Assembly (NCBI GenBank): GCA_024734555.1 | Contig: JANPWX010000209.1 | Location: 310,001 to 374,000 of the forward strand | Length of the DNA stretch: 64,000 nucleotides | Reading direction: 5' to 3' | Origin: Trochalopteron elliotii | Taxonomy: Eukaryota > Chordata > Aves > Passeriformes > Leiothrichidae | Part shown: positions 12,311 through 27,400 of the stretch, piece after piece | Layout of the letters: each line of letters starts with the position of its first letter | Position numbering within the stretch: the stretch's first letter is position 1 | The notes under the pieces: model-generated | What the model saw: only the letters and a program-made list of their open reading frames with translations | Database searches by the model: none | What the model was told of the DNA's origin: nothing | Program-made: the position numbers and the translations under genes

Positions 12311-15300
12311 CCAGAGAAGTCCCTCCAGATGAACAGAAAAAGAGAGAATCCTGAGAGACCAAGTGAAGGCTAAAGCACGCTGCAGCCTACTTGCTGCTAT
12401 ACACTGTACAGTGCTGAGCTGAAAAAAAAGAGGGAGAATGACAAAGAAACTAGGATTGAAGCAGAGGGGAAACAAAACATGTTTGAAAACCCACTGACTG
12501 TAAATATTTATAGTCTTAAAAATTACTGATTCAAATTTTAGTGCAGAGGCACAAGAGGTTTGTTCCAAAGAGCTCGGAAAGCAGAAAAATTATCCCAATA
12601 CAAAGATTCCAGAATGTCTAAATCTGTGATAAACATACACATCGGGAACTGCAAAAAATTATCTGAGATTATATTTATGTATACAATAAATCTGTCACAA
12701 ATCAGAAAGATCTATTACTAACATATGATATGTTGTAGCTATTTAATAGCTATTTATTAGTAAGAAAATTTTAGCATAATATGTAATTACACATAGTACA
12801 CACGCATTATGTGTGTTTACACATAATATATATCTACCCCATATAGTATTTTTAAATACTTCATACCATAACCTGATGGTTTACAAGGAGATGCAGAGAA
12901 ATAATCAGATTTTAAGCCATAACATTTCAGACTGTCAGAGCTCTAAGTTTTTTACACTTCATTATGAACCAGTATTTCTTGTATTAAGCACTAGTTGATA
13001 CCACTGTTATTGATAAAGGTCATATTTAAGCAAAAGGCACAGTTCAACTCATTTACAGGGAGATGTACCCCTAGGAAAGCACTGTTGAAAGAAATTCAAC
13101 CCTACCCCACAACATAAGGTCTGGAGATTCAAGAACCTCTTTATTTGGGGAGTTTTTTTGCCAAATAAGGTGCATCAGATTTAGACATTTTGGAAAAGAT
13201 TGTGATTTATCACAAGAGGACAGGATTGGAAGTGGCATGGTCCTTCTTCTGTCTGCCAAACTCACATATCCACAAAGGTGTCCTGACCATAAAAATCATA
13301 CTGCTGTTGAAAGATTGCTTACTTTCTGCCACTGGACACCGCCACATAAAACTTCCTTTGTATCCTGCCGAAATGTGCGGAAGTACCAGAAATGTCAGTT
13401 AACACTAAATGTTTAGTCCTGTGGAAGATTTGTACTGCCTCCAAGCCATCCAGTTAGACAATCTTCTCCTTATAGATCTCACAGGCACAAGACTGACCCG
13501 CACTTTTAGTCCTCTTGAAAAATGTCCAGCTGAAGGTATCTGCTCTGCATTTTCCCTGGACTTCTGCAGAACAGGTATTTGTTGTACAAAAGCTGCAAGC
13601 TCAGGGAAGCATTTAACTTCAATCATGTGAATAATAGCCCATTGACTTTAATGTCACCACTCATGAGCACAAAGTAAAGAACACACTAAAGTGTATCTGC
13701 GTTCTGCGATATCTGGGATCCTTGTATCATTTTGATTTAATGTGCTGCAAGGTACAATATGGGAAATAATTCATTTTTCAGTTTCACAGCCAAGCATCTA
13801 TTACTGCCAGAAAAGAGCAGATCCTTTTATTTCTGCAGGTTTTTCAGTGAGGCTTTTGTTTTGTGTCAACCTGAAATGTTCCATTCACCTCAGATCAACC
13901 TATGTTGTTTTGTCTTCCAATTATCTCCGCCTGTCCCCTTCCTTTGTTACCAAAAAAAAAAAAAATCTTTTTTCCACCGTTTTTCACCCTTAAATGTAGG
14001 TCAATTTTATGACTAGTGCCTTTAGAAAATGACCTGTCAAAATATGTCAGAAACATCAAAGTATTTTGTATAAAGTATACTAAAATGAGCTATTTTGGAA
14101 AATATCAGGAATTCCTTCTGCCTTCTTATACTCTCCTCAAGGTTTTTTTTCAGTAAAAATACTGGCCAGTTTTAACTTCAAAACCTATCTTTTAAGAAAA
14201 GAAACAAACTCATATCCATTGAAAAAATAACTGACCTATGCTGCATTTGTCTCAACATTTCATTAACATCTTAAAAAGCAAATAAAGTCAAATATGTATG
14301 AAATACCAGTAATCTGTATTAATTTGAAGGCATGCAGAAATCCATTTCTCTCCTTTTCACATCAATTACAAAATTACCATTTTGATATTTTATTAGCTTC
14401 TCTGGCATTTCCAACTAATTTATAGGAAAGGATACTCTTTTTTTATTATTATTAACCTACTGCCTTCTAAATCATTTGATTTAAATGCCCTGCCAGTTGT
14501 CCACATTTCCTTATATTCTATTACTACTGTATATGAATGGAAATTACATATAGCTATTAGATTACTTCACCCATTAGTTCATTTTATATAATCTTTCCTG
14601 TATTTATTACCTTCGTTAGACTGAAATACTGCAGGCGCTTGTTTCTCTAATGTGTCTGAAGCTCTCCTGCTAATGGAAATTGGACTATATCTTCTGATTA
14701 CACTCAGATGAAATCCAGACCCAGGAGTTGACTGCAGTATTCTGCGACAGGCCCTCTTACCACTGGGGCTTTCACAGGGGTCAGGGCAGCAGCAGTCTCC
14801 ACACGCATCCTGAATGGATGCAGCCTAGCAGCACATGCAAGGATGCTCCAGCTGGGCTTGCTGGGAGCTGACATGGCCTGTGTGGCACTGCCTCTGCTAG
14901 CACCACCTCCAGCCCCTCTGCTGCACAAGGTGGACCAGTGGAGGCAGAAGGTGCTGCTTCGGCACCTGCACTGGAGAAAAGTGGTTCAGCATGCCACAAG
15001 CACGGGGAGCTGGAAAGGAGATGCTGTAAAGAGCAGGACTTCTCCTGCAGAACTCATAAGATCAGTGCTGCTCTCAGGCAGGAGCAGGTTTCTCCTCCCT
15101 CAAACTGCTCACAGCTGCCCCAGAGTTAAGAGCTAAAGCCTGATGTAACATTTACCAGCTCCCAAGGTTAATATGGGGGAACCAACAGCCATCATGAGGT
15201 GGGTTCCTGCATCAGCTCTGGCACCTGTTTTGAGCCAGCTATGCTCAAAGGGTGGCATTCAGCAAGGTAAGCATCACCTGGGACAGAGAGAGAGAGTGGC

Positions 15301-18111
15301 AGAGGTCCATAAGTTCATACAGGGGGCCTCCAGACATCCTCATTCAACCTGGTACCCTGGGACAGAGGCATCCACTCCAGCCCAGCTCAGACAGACGTGC
15401 TCAAGCATCCACAGAAGCACAGTGGGGGCATGACATTAGTCATTGTCTTTCATGCCATTAGGAAGTAAATGCTGGGGCACAGTCAAGACATCGTCCAAGT
15501 CCTGAGACTTCTGGAGCATTTCAGTCTGCTTTTCTGGGGAAGTGGTATGCCAGCAGCTATAGGCACCTCTTGGAGTGGTTCTTCCCAGGCAAGACCTAAG
15601 AAAGAGGGTCCAAAGGACAGACCCTCAGGGTAGCTGAGTAGCTGAGTGTAGTCAGCCTCACCTTGACAAGTGCACCCCAGCCAGGCACAGTAATGGATTT
15701 TGTGAGTGCATCTGGCATTTTGGCTACTGCAGCGTCAGTGGGACACCTTTCCCAGGTACTGTAAAAGTACAGAGACATTTGCAAGCAGATCTGGGTTTAG
15801 GCAAGTAGGAACAATATTCTTTCATTACTGTCACTTTGTCTATTGGCTTGGATTACATCCTCAGCTGAGTCCTTGTGCTGTGGACACAAGTGCCCTTACC
15901 AGCTGATGGAGAAGGCCAGGAGACTCATCTGCCTGACTTTTGCTGTGGACACCAGATCATACACTGGGGATAAAAGAGATTGTAAGCGACAATCTTACTT
16001 ACCTCTTGGCAAAGTCTTTCCCACCTGGCTTTGAACAGTGACTGTCTCTTTTGAAAGCCTGAACTGGCTTTAAGCACACAAGAGAAGTGAGGTAGAACAC
16101 AGCGCACCTCCCATGTGCCCTGGATGTGACTGTGCCCTTCTTCCTGGCCAAGCAGTGCATTGAGAGGGTGAGTGAATTGCAAGCACTATGCAGGCTTTGG
16201 AAAAGGGAAAAGATGAGATTCAGAAGAGTGAATTCCTCCCAAACCAGGGGATCTTGAAGCAGTGTGCCAAATGTCTGGATGACTGCTCCCAAATCCTATA
16301 GGGCCCTTTGCATATTCAGAGAGTAAAATCCATGAGCCCAGTAAATCAAGCTCATTTACTCGCTTGTTTTGGATGGAGTTAGTCCCACCTGCCTTTATTG
16401 CCCAAAGGCAGCTGTTGGCCTTCAGTTTCACAAGCCAATTTTCATTTGATTCCAGATGCTCTGGTAGATTGTAATCTTACCCAAATATTGTACTTGCACT
16501 AGCAGCTACATTTGAGGCATACCACAATACTATGGCCTTTCTCTTCCCCAAGAAAAAAAGCACATATACTTCAGCATAGCAAAAGTAAATACAGGTACGT
16601 TGGCAGAGTAGAAGTAGAAGAAAATGGCCTCAATCCAATATACACAGGTGGCCCTATGGTGAAATCAACTAAAACAGGCCCAGAAATTTGTGAAGCTCCA
16701 GGAGTCACTGCTTTCAAATGATATTTCATACACATATCTCTGCAGGTATGAAGAATATCTTGAAATGAGAATGAAAGCATGTTCTCTCCATGAGCCTAGG
16801 AACAGCCTGAAATAATACATCACAGGTACCAACTATCCCATTTAGCTCAGACAGTTGAAAACCTAATGATACAAACTAATGTTACCTCTGATAGGACTGG
16901 CTGGTTTTGAACAGTATCTTTCAGTCTGAAGGAGCTCACAGCTTCTAAGTAGTTGCTGCAATAATCTCCACCTGACAGAAAAGCATCCTCCCCTCCATCC
17001 CATCCTCAACACAGCACATTGCAAATAAGGAGACAGTGTGAAACAAATTGAGGTCAAAATTAAAACAACAGGAGCACTTCTGCATGGATTGTATTATTCC
17101 GTGCCATGTTTCATTCCAGGAAAAAGAAAAAAAACAAACAACAAAATGAGTAAGCAAAACTCCTGTGATTAATCCATCACAGAATTTCCAGACTGCTGAA
17201 CAGGACGCTGTATACAGAGGAGGCCTGGCCACAAATTATTTCTAAACTGTCATGAAGGACATAAGAGTCAGTAACAATAACCAACCCAGCAGCCGCAACT
17301 GACACTTGCAGTCCTCTTCTTGCTGCTATCCACAATGGCAATGTGTGCAACCCATTGCTATTTGGCTGCCCTGCAATGGCATGACCCCTTAAGCAGCCCC
17401 AGTGACTGAGTAACAAGCTCAGCATGGGCAATGGAGCCTCACAGTACTCAATTCCTTGTGAGTAGCCTCACCACAAAACAAAAATAAAGCAGTGCAAAGC
17501 ATTACACCCTCATGAGCCAGACAGTGCTACCCTGCATGTATCATCAATCTTCTCAAAATCCTCAAGTGTTCAGGATCCAGCAAAAGTGAATGCTCTGCAT
17601 GGACAAAATGCTGTGTGGGTAAACAAGGCATAGAAATGCAGTCTGAACAAAAAATTATTTCTTGTGGTAAGCCTCCAAACACCTTGAAAAAATGACAGTA
17701 TAACTTCAAATACAAGCAATAGTAAATCATCAAAGCCACAGTGATTTACCCCCATGGACAGAACTTGTTTTCAGAATAAATTAACAGATCATATTTGCTA
17801 GCCTAATGGCTGGCATTCCTACCCAAGACAAATTATTTAATCCTGAGAAAACAGGTTACAGCCATTATACACATCATCTCCAAAGCTCCATTAATTTGTT
17901 TCTTGCTGACAGTGAAAATGTGGTTTGGGATCGTGCAAGCAAGCACAGTTCAGTTCTGTTTATAATCCATTCCTGAAGTGCTTAATGCATGTAAAAATGC
18001 AACTGAATACCAATGAAGAACAGTTGTGCTATTTAAACTAGGGTCTAAAGCAATGATGTGACTCTGAAAACACCTGCCCACTTTCCTTGTGAAAGGAAAA
18101 AAGAGAGGGTA

Positions 18112-18141
18112 GAGCAGCCTTTTCTGTGGAAAAGGCTGCTT
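18112..18141. repeat. 12-bp perfect hairpin just inside intron
   Basis: The arms AGCAGCCTTTTC (18113-18124) and GAAAAGGCTGCT (18129-18140) are perfect reverse complements separated by the 4-base loop TGTG. In the minus-strand transcript the stem occupies intron positions +26 to +53 after the donor of the exon encoding the pore loop and M3. A hairpin this close to a donor could affect splice-site accessibility, but that is inference. Confidence 0.85.
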
Positions 18142-18165
18142 TGAGGGTTTGGCTGGATACATTAC

Positions 18166-18395
18166 CTTTTTGTCGCTCAAGCCAGACACCTGGTCCACGT
18201 ATTCCTCTTGGATCATGAAGGCAGCCAGGTTGGCAGTGTAGCTGGCCAGAAAGATGACAGCGAAGAAGGCCCACACTGACACCATGATCTTGCTAGTGGT
18301 ACCCTTGGGATTCTGTACTGGCACAGAGTTGTTGAACACCAGCCCCCACAGCAGCCAGATAGCTTTGCCAATGGTGAAAGAGGGACCTCCTGGTT
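18166..18395 (-). CDS. GRIN2B: GRIN2B exon: pore loop and M3 gate
   Basis: A 230-bp internal exon with acceptor CAATCATTCCAG and donor GTAATG. Its first two bases complete a Glu codon begun in the previous exon, and it ends on a whole Lys codon. It encodes the re-entrant M2 pore loop, with [16 protein letters not shown] carrying the Asn-Asn pair (N615/N616 region) that sets calcium permeability and magnesium block, and then M3 with [20 protein letters not shown] running into [12 protein letters not shown] is the invariant gating motif of ionotropic glutamate receptors. The text after M3, [14 protein letters not shown], matches GRIN2B; GRIN2A has EEFVDQVTGLSDKK. GREPGGPSF at the junction also fits 2B. 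All key residues are intact. An open frame extends past both splice sites, but the flanks are non-coding. Confidence 0.97.
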
Positions 18396-21220
18396 CTGGA
18401 ATGATTGAGAAACATGATCCCACAGTGAGCATCTGAGAGTAAGTGGTCTGCATTTCCAGTCACATACACATCTTGATTTCAGATATAAGAGCAGAATCTA
18501 TTCCCACTTGTGAGGTGAATATCTGCAGCTGCACTCCCCTAAGTTCATGCTACCATATCCCAGCAAAGTACAACCTAAAAAATTATTTTTTAAAAATGTC
18601 CTTAGGTTTCCATATTTTTCTGCTTCAGGGATTTCCACTGAAACCTTATACAAGGGCATTTGTTTTCATTTGATTGAAGTATCTAGAAGCCCAAACATTT
18701 AATTTTGGTTGAAATGTTGTACCCAGATATAGAATTTGCTCAGAAACATTCTATCCTCATTTCCAGCTGTTCAAGAGTGATGGCTTCAAACTCCCAGCAT
18801 ACACCTGTGTAAAACATGGCTCTCACTGTACTTGTAAAGGTACAAGGAAGAACACCACCTGAAATAACAGGGCTGTACAAATACTTCTGCATGAGTGTTT
18901 CATTACACACTCTGTTGAAGATCCATGAACCAGAGAAGAACATAGCTCCTTCTCCCCATATTTTGTATCTAAGATACATGACAGTGACATATACTTGTTT
19001 CACCTTCAGAAAATCTGCAGGTCTGCCCTAGATAGCCCAGGAGTAGACTCAGTGTTTTAAAAGCTCCTATTTTCCCCTTATTCACTTTACAATGTGGAAG
19101 CTCACTCATACCTCAGAAACCATGTGTGCTAATGAAGCACTAGATCTGAAAACATGTGAAATGGCACATGTCTCCCAGCAATCTTGTATCCTCAGCACAT
19201 GCTGGTTCCATTAATTGGAACCTAACCCAGAATTTCCTCAACTTGAGCACAAGAAAAGCTGAGAGGGAGAATGCAGATGTGATCACTCTTCAGACACTGA
19301 GAAGATCCTCTTAGAAGGATCTTCTCAGTGGAACAGTTCAAGCATCTGTCCTTTCTCCAATGGTGCCAACCTGATCAGCATCCCATGCTTTATCTCCTCA
19401 GGCAGGCTGATTGGATCCTAGTGCTCCTGCCTGTGGTTAAGATTGACTCCAGCAAAATAGCAAAAGGGAAGTAAGTTTTGACATGTCTCTCCAAACCTCT
19501 GAGCAGTGAATAGCATAGATCATCTGGAAACACTAACCGTGTTACCCTAAATACAACTGAACAATGCAAGGGGCTCATTTTTTACCCAGGGAGCTGCACG
19601 CCAAGTTCAGAGCAGAATCATCACCTGGAAAAACTGGTGCCTTTACATTCCAGGAAGATAAAGTTCCTAAGAGAAACACAGTTTGGCAGTCTTTTTACAT
19701 GCTGGAGTGGTATTTTTATATCCCTCTCTATCTAAGGTGCCCTAAGATATACAGGTGAACGGCCTGAAAAACATCAGTGGGAACTGTAAGATGGAAGGAA
19801 ATCTTGAGAAGTTCCCTTCTAAAAGCTTTCCACTCTCCGCTGATCACCCCACGTGCTACCACAATTACTCTGTCAGACCAAGATTGTAATGGGCAATTCC
19901 AATCCAAAAGACTTGATGTCCATAAAGAGAAAATGCAGGTGTTTGAAGCATACTGTCAGGGGCATACTGTCATAGTTCAAATGCAGCCAAAGTTCTGCCA
20001 GGGTTCTCGTTACCAAAATCAGCATTGCAGTCTCTCCAGCAGATTTCTTCATATTTCATCTCTCAGGGATAATATCTGTCTGATCATGCCATACTTTTCA
20101 TAATTACTCAGAAATATTGATACTTGTAGCTTCAGTTTGGATAACTTAACAACTGCACGCCTGTACTAAAAACTGCTTCCAGTTCCACATCTGTATTAAT
20201 ACCTCCTAAGATACTCAGGTTTCTCAGTACTTGTGCCCACAGATCCATGGGGTTGTAATCAGGTGCCATAAAGGCCCTCCAACAGCTCCATGCTAAGAGA
20301 CAAGTTCTCCACTTCACCATGTATGTGGTTCTGCCTGCATTCTCATAAACACTTTTTATTTTCACTCTTCTCTAATTTGATGGCATAAATTCACCCAAAG
20401 CACTAGACTTGGGAGTAAATGAGTGCATTTTCCAGTAACTGTCTCTCTCCCGCTATTCTGTATGAACCAATAAATCCAGAAAGGTTTGAAGGGCCGATTC
20501 ACCAGGCGGTAAAGATGTGCAGATGACAGAAGACTCCACTTGCTAACTTTTTTCATGTCAATAAGAGAAAAAAGGCTGTATCTTAGGAAGGACAGCCTTT
20601 CTTTAATTATTCTGGCTGCCTTCTGAAGATCAGAACCACAGAGATGGATCATTTGCTCGTTCCCAACTTTCCTGCTGCCCTTGAAAAACAATTCTTTACC
20701 CACTCCCAAGAAAATTAATTTCCTATTCTCTCAGTTGGTCTTCGAAAGCCAGAAAGGCAAGCAGGGGAAGGACCTGACCAGGTGACAGGCGTGGATTCTG
20801 GAAGACATAGCACTATGCCAGGAGGCCAGCAGAGTAGCTAGCTCTCCAGGGAGATGTATCATTGAAGGATGGATTGACAGCGCTGAGCTCTGTGATTGTC
20901 TCAGAGAGTGCAGCATTGTAGGCCCTGTCAGCACTGGCTACCAGGGCCCATTTTCCTTCAATGAGAAACAAGTTGAAGCTGGTATGTGCTTTAGACATGA
21001 AAGGCAACACAGCTCCGTCTCTCATGCCAAGCAAATTATCCATTATACACATCTGCTCTCTTCAGAGCCTTTTTTCTGCCTCCATCCCTGTCTTCTTTAG
21101 TCTGAATGCAGAGCTCAGAGTGGGCTATATCCGTATGCCATTCAAGGCAAAGGAACACCCTAACAAACAAACAGAGATTAGAAACCAGAGGGGACCATAG
21201 CAAGAAACAGCTTCCCTTAC
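18396..21220 (-). other. GRIN2B: GRIN2B intron, 2.8 kb, with a perfect hairpin
   Basis: This intron lies between the M1 exon (donor GTAAGG) and the pore/M3 exon (acceptor TTCCAG). Apart from the inverted repeat at 19295-19330 I see no repeat family and no exon. The minus-strand open frames at about 20132-20709 have no family features. Confidence 0.85.
19295..19330. repeat. 15-bp perfect inverted repeat, 6-base loop
   Basis: Arm 1, CACTGAGAAGATCCT (19295-19309), is the exact reverse complement of arm 2, AGGATCTTCTCAGTG (19316-19330). The loop is CTTAGA. The pairing stops at both ends, so it is a discrete 36-base unit. No transposon termini or target duplications are evident around it. It lies about 1.9 kb into the GRIN2B intron. 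The stem is shorter than a typical animal pre-miRNA. Confidence 0.9.
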
Positions 21221-21346
21221 CTCTGCCATCAGCAAGGCACCGATTATAGCCCACAGGGCTGAAGTACTCAAAGACGAAGACAGCCACCGCAGAGATGATA
21301 AGAAGCATCACAAACATCATCACCCATACGTCAGCACTAAAAGGCT
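21221..21346 (-). CDS. GRIN2B: GRIN2B exon: S1-M1 linker and M1 helix
   Basis: A 126-bp internal exon with acceptor CTTCCTCTCCAG and donor GTAAGG; phase 1 at both ends. The first two bases complete the Glu codon split from the preceding exon. The product reads [20 protein letters not shown] and continues [22 protein letters not shown]. It covers the pre-M1 linker (PFSADVW), a collar element important for channel gating, and the hydrophobic M1 helix. NRCLADGR identifies GRIN2B; GRIN2A reads NRNLAKGK here. One conservative change from the mammalian sequence as I remember it (Ile for Val in LLIISAV) is visible. No frame damage. Confidence 0.97.
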
Positions 21347-24234
<2,888 letters not shown>

Positions 24235-24443
24235 TCAGTTACGATGCGTTTTTGGCAAGGGACCGTGTTCCTCATGCAGGTGCCACTTAGGGGGTCCACG
24301 TTCTCCACAATGACAAATGGTGCCTCTTCCAAAGTCACAATACTCAAGTGATCATCCTCACGTTCCTCAGAGTCAGGATATAGCTCAAAGCGTGGCCACA
24401 CGTAATACTTCATCTGCAACTTTTTTTCCTTCCATTTCCCCAC
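24235..24443 (-). CDS. GRIN2B: GRIN2B exon: start of ligand-binding domain
   Basis: A 209-bp internal exon with acceptor TTTGTGTCTCTGCAG and donor GTATGC. It begins on a whole codon and ends with GA, the first two bases of a Glu codon. The product begins [18 protein letters not shown], contains [20 protein letters not shown] and ends CQKRIVT. This is the first beta-strand of S1; the Glu of TLEEAPF (E413 region) lines the glutamate site. The segment [17 protein letters not shown] has two more residues than the human WPRMCPETEEQEDDH as I recall it, so the exon is 69 codons plus two bases rather than 67 plus two. The difference is in frame and no splice site is disturbed. It is the most 5' exon of the gene in this window. 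Confidence 0.96.
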
Positions 24444-27400
24444 CTGCAGAGACACAAACGACAGAAGATAGACTTCTAATTGCCCCATCCCTTTGCATCA
24501 ACCACAGCCACAGCAGGACTGGGTAAGAGGACCATTCCAGAGTACCCAAACTCATGACTCATGTAAGATGGGGACATTTCTCAGGAGAAAGTTCTGAGTA
24601 AGTGGATTCAAACAAGGGAGAAGTGCAGAACAAGAGAAGTCTCTGAGCTGTCTCATCTCTGCGATGGTCTCACCTTCTGGGAGAGTGAGTGGATAACCAC
24701 AGGAATACTGTAACTATGGTCAAACACACTTATGTCCTTCAATTTTTTCAGCCAAACAACAGAAACACAACAACTTGGTTACATACCTTTAGCTGGAAAC
24801 AAGGAATTGCTTTACATTTCTGATGCGTGAAAATTAACACCAAAGAGTATCTATGATTTTTTTAAAATCTTGCTATTTTTCCCTAATTCTCATAATTTCC
24901 ACAAATTTCTATTGCAGTTTTAGAGCACTTCATTTTCCATTTCCTAAGTGAATAGAGATCATATCTTCAGCAGCCAAAAAAAGGGGCTGGGACTCAATTA
25001 TCTTATATCTACTGCTAAGAATGAAAGCTGTTTAGAAGCTACTGCAGTCCTTAAAGAGACAACACATTTAAAAGCTCACCCACTGCCCAGGCAGACCATT
25101 TCTTGGAAAAAAAAAATCCAGGAAAAGAGAAAACTTGAACATCAACTGTGCTTTCAACTATCAAAGACTCACCTTTGTTCTCAATTCCCCCTCCCACCAT
25201 CACAGTTGACAGTAATTAGCACCTTGGCTGGCAACCAAAGCTGAGGGGATGAAGAAGCTAACCCGGCTTTAGAAGAAGCTTTCCTGCATGATCCTCAAAG
25301 CAAGTCCTCCAGGCCAGAGACATGCTGACTTGATGGCAGAGGCAGTGTGGGTGTGTGGGAAGCCTGCATGACTGCTGTTAGCGGTGTACCTTCTTGGTGG
25401 GTAAACAGAAAAGCTTCATTCCACTCCAGTCCAACACCCCTCCCACCACCCCCAAATTTCAGTCATTTATTTATTTAAATGACAGAATGGGAGGGAGAAA
25501 CACTTATTAAAGGCTTATTGGGTGTCAGTGGTTAATCTCTGAAATTCAAAGCCCAGCTGGGGTTTGGCATTTGAGAGTATCCAGAATTCACATAAAACTT
25601 GTCACCTTCAAAACAAACAAACACTTCATCTGGCCATGAAAGAAAAAAGCCACTCTGACGGCTTGTGGGGGGAAAAGAAAGACAGAAGAAATCACCCAGA
25701 GACAGCAGTTTCCACATCCATCCTCCATCCCTGTGCAGGGTGAACACAACACTCCAGCGAGCACTAGGCAGGGGGCGTTATAAAAGATGGGCACAGTGTC
25801 TGGGCAGCTGAACTTGCCTTCCCAAAGGCAAAGAATGCCAAGATGAGCTTGTCCTCAATGTTCCCTCCACCCATGGAGATGGTCTGTACTCACGGTTCTA
25901 AGCCTGGATGTGGAAAGTGAATTTCTAAGGGAATAAAGAGCATGGACTCACATGCTTATCCAGGGTCTGCTCAGTCCTGGACTTCCCACTCATTCACCAA
26001 GCAGGTCAATTTGTCAGCATCTGAGCCAGAGATTTTTGCAGTGCTACTTTAGCTCTCAAGTAACTGAGCTCAAATCCCCAAAAGTAGTAACTGCCACATG
26101 GGGCTCAGCAGGAACCAGTGATTAAGATGCTGCACAGAACAGCCCAGTTTTCAGCTCAGTAACATTAACTTATCATAGAAATGTCTGATGAAAGAGACAT
26201 CTTGCAGAATCTCAGTAGCACTTAGATATCTCAGTAACAGGCATGATATAACCCCCGAGTGATAAATTAGATCAGATAGGCAAACCCAACCCATAATTAC
26301 CCAGAAGTTCTCTGGGACAGAAAGGGGAGTTCATAAGGCTGTGTGGCAGGCACATCTCACAGTGTTGTACTACACAGAAAGATTATGAAATTAGGATAAC
26401 AATGACAGCATGGCCACAGCCTTCTGTGCACTAAATCATCTCACCTGAAAATACAGTAGTACACATCCATTCATTATTATCCCAATAAAATCATTCTAAG
26501 TTGTCCAAAGAGGAAGAAAAACAGGATGTAAGTAAATGTTCTGACCTAGATCTCCAAATCAGCTATGGATTGTCTCAAAAATATCAGCAAATGTTACATT
26601 TCATTGCTAACCTGAACAATCAGACATGCCATATAACTCCATACATGTACAAATATGAATAAGAAAAGGTGGAAAACCATAGTGAATTAAAAGAGGGCAG
26701 ACTTCTTTACATGCTTATGCATACAAAGGTCAAATGTATATCTACATAGTTAAAGAAGGATAAGCATAAGCAACATCTGCAGAGGATGGAGACAATGCAA
26801 GATAAAGAATACACAAATGTGTACCATATGCTAGATAATCTGCCATGACAGGGAAGGAGCAATTCACTGTAGGGACAAAAATTAGCAGAATTAAATGTCA
26901 AAGATTTGTCCAGGTAAAGATGCCTATGCCTAAAGAATATAACCTACCAAGCTGTGCAGAGCAGAAAAAGGCATTTCTGAAGTCTCAGGGTACTTTGTGT
27001 TAACAGCCTATGAAGTGTTATTGGGTTTTGATGAGTGCTTGCCTCAGCAAAAAGAGGAAAAATAAACTATTCCAGACATCCTTCATATTGGTCACCCTGG
27101 AGTTTCAAGACCCTTTGGGTGTTCTCCAATCAGTCTAGTCATCCAAACTCATAGTAGGAGTCCGGAAGGGTCACAGAATCAGTAAAAGTAAAAATACTAG
27201 GGATCTATAAAAAACTCCTTTCTAATCATATTCTCCAATCCCTATGTAATGTTACTTTACGCCAGGACACAGCTCCTAAGAAGCAGAATTTCACCTTAAT
27301 TGCCCCTTGCTCTATCTGATCTTGTCGAGAAAGTAAAGTCACTTTGGTTTGGGGATGAATTTGAAGGTGTTGAGGGAGGAGAGTAGCTAACTTTCTCCTT

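Larger units (their letters stand above)
2346..18165 (-). other. GRIN2B: 15.8-kb GRIN2B intron with two LINE fragments
   Basis: This intron separates the pore/M3 exon from the S2 exon, with donor GTAATG at 18165 and acceptor TTCAG at 2346-2350. It holds an ancient CR1/L3-like fragment near 7670-8010, a CR1 at 11613-12310 and a run of 13 A at about 13951-13963. Short plus-strand open frames near 7060-8560 and 13700-14016 carry no recognisable domain, and those at 11732-12373 lie inside the CR1. About 6220-6480 contains AT-rich text with paired homeodomain-like cores (TAATTGGCCACAATTAATTT) that could be a conserved non-coding element, but this was not tested. I saw no coding exon or RNA gene in it. 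Confidence 0.8.

Noticed and set aside
12035..12568. A 177-codon minus-strand open frame
   Set aside because: Most of it is the 3' part of a CR1 fossil, and the rest is flanking intron.
17950..18453. A 167-codon minus-strand open frame taken as one protein
   Set aside because: Only 18166-18395 is coding. The frame runs past a clear acceptor on one side and a GTAATG donor on the other; the flanking residues do not match any glutamate receptor.
18112..19330. Reading the two intronic hairpins as microRNA precursors
   Set aside because: Stems of 12 and 15 bp with 4-6 base loops are too short for a typical pre-miRNA of about 60-70 bases.
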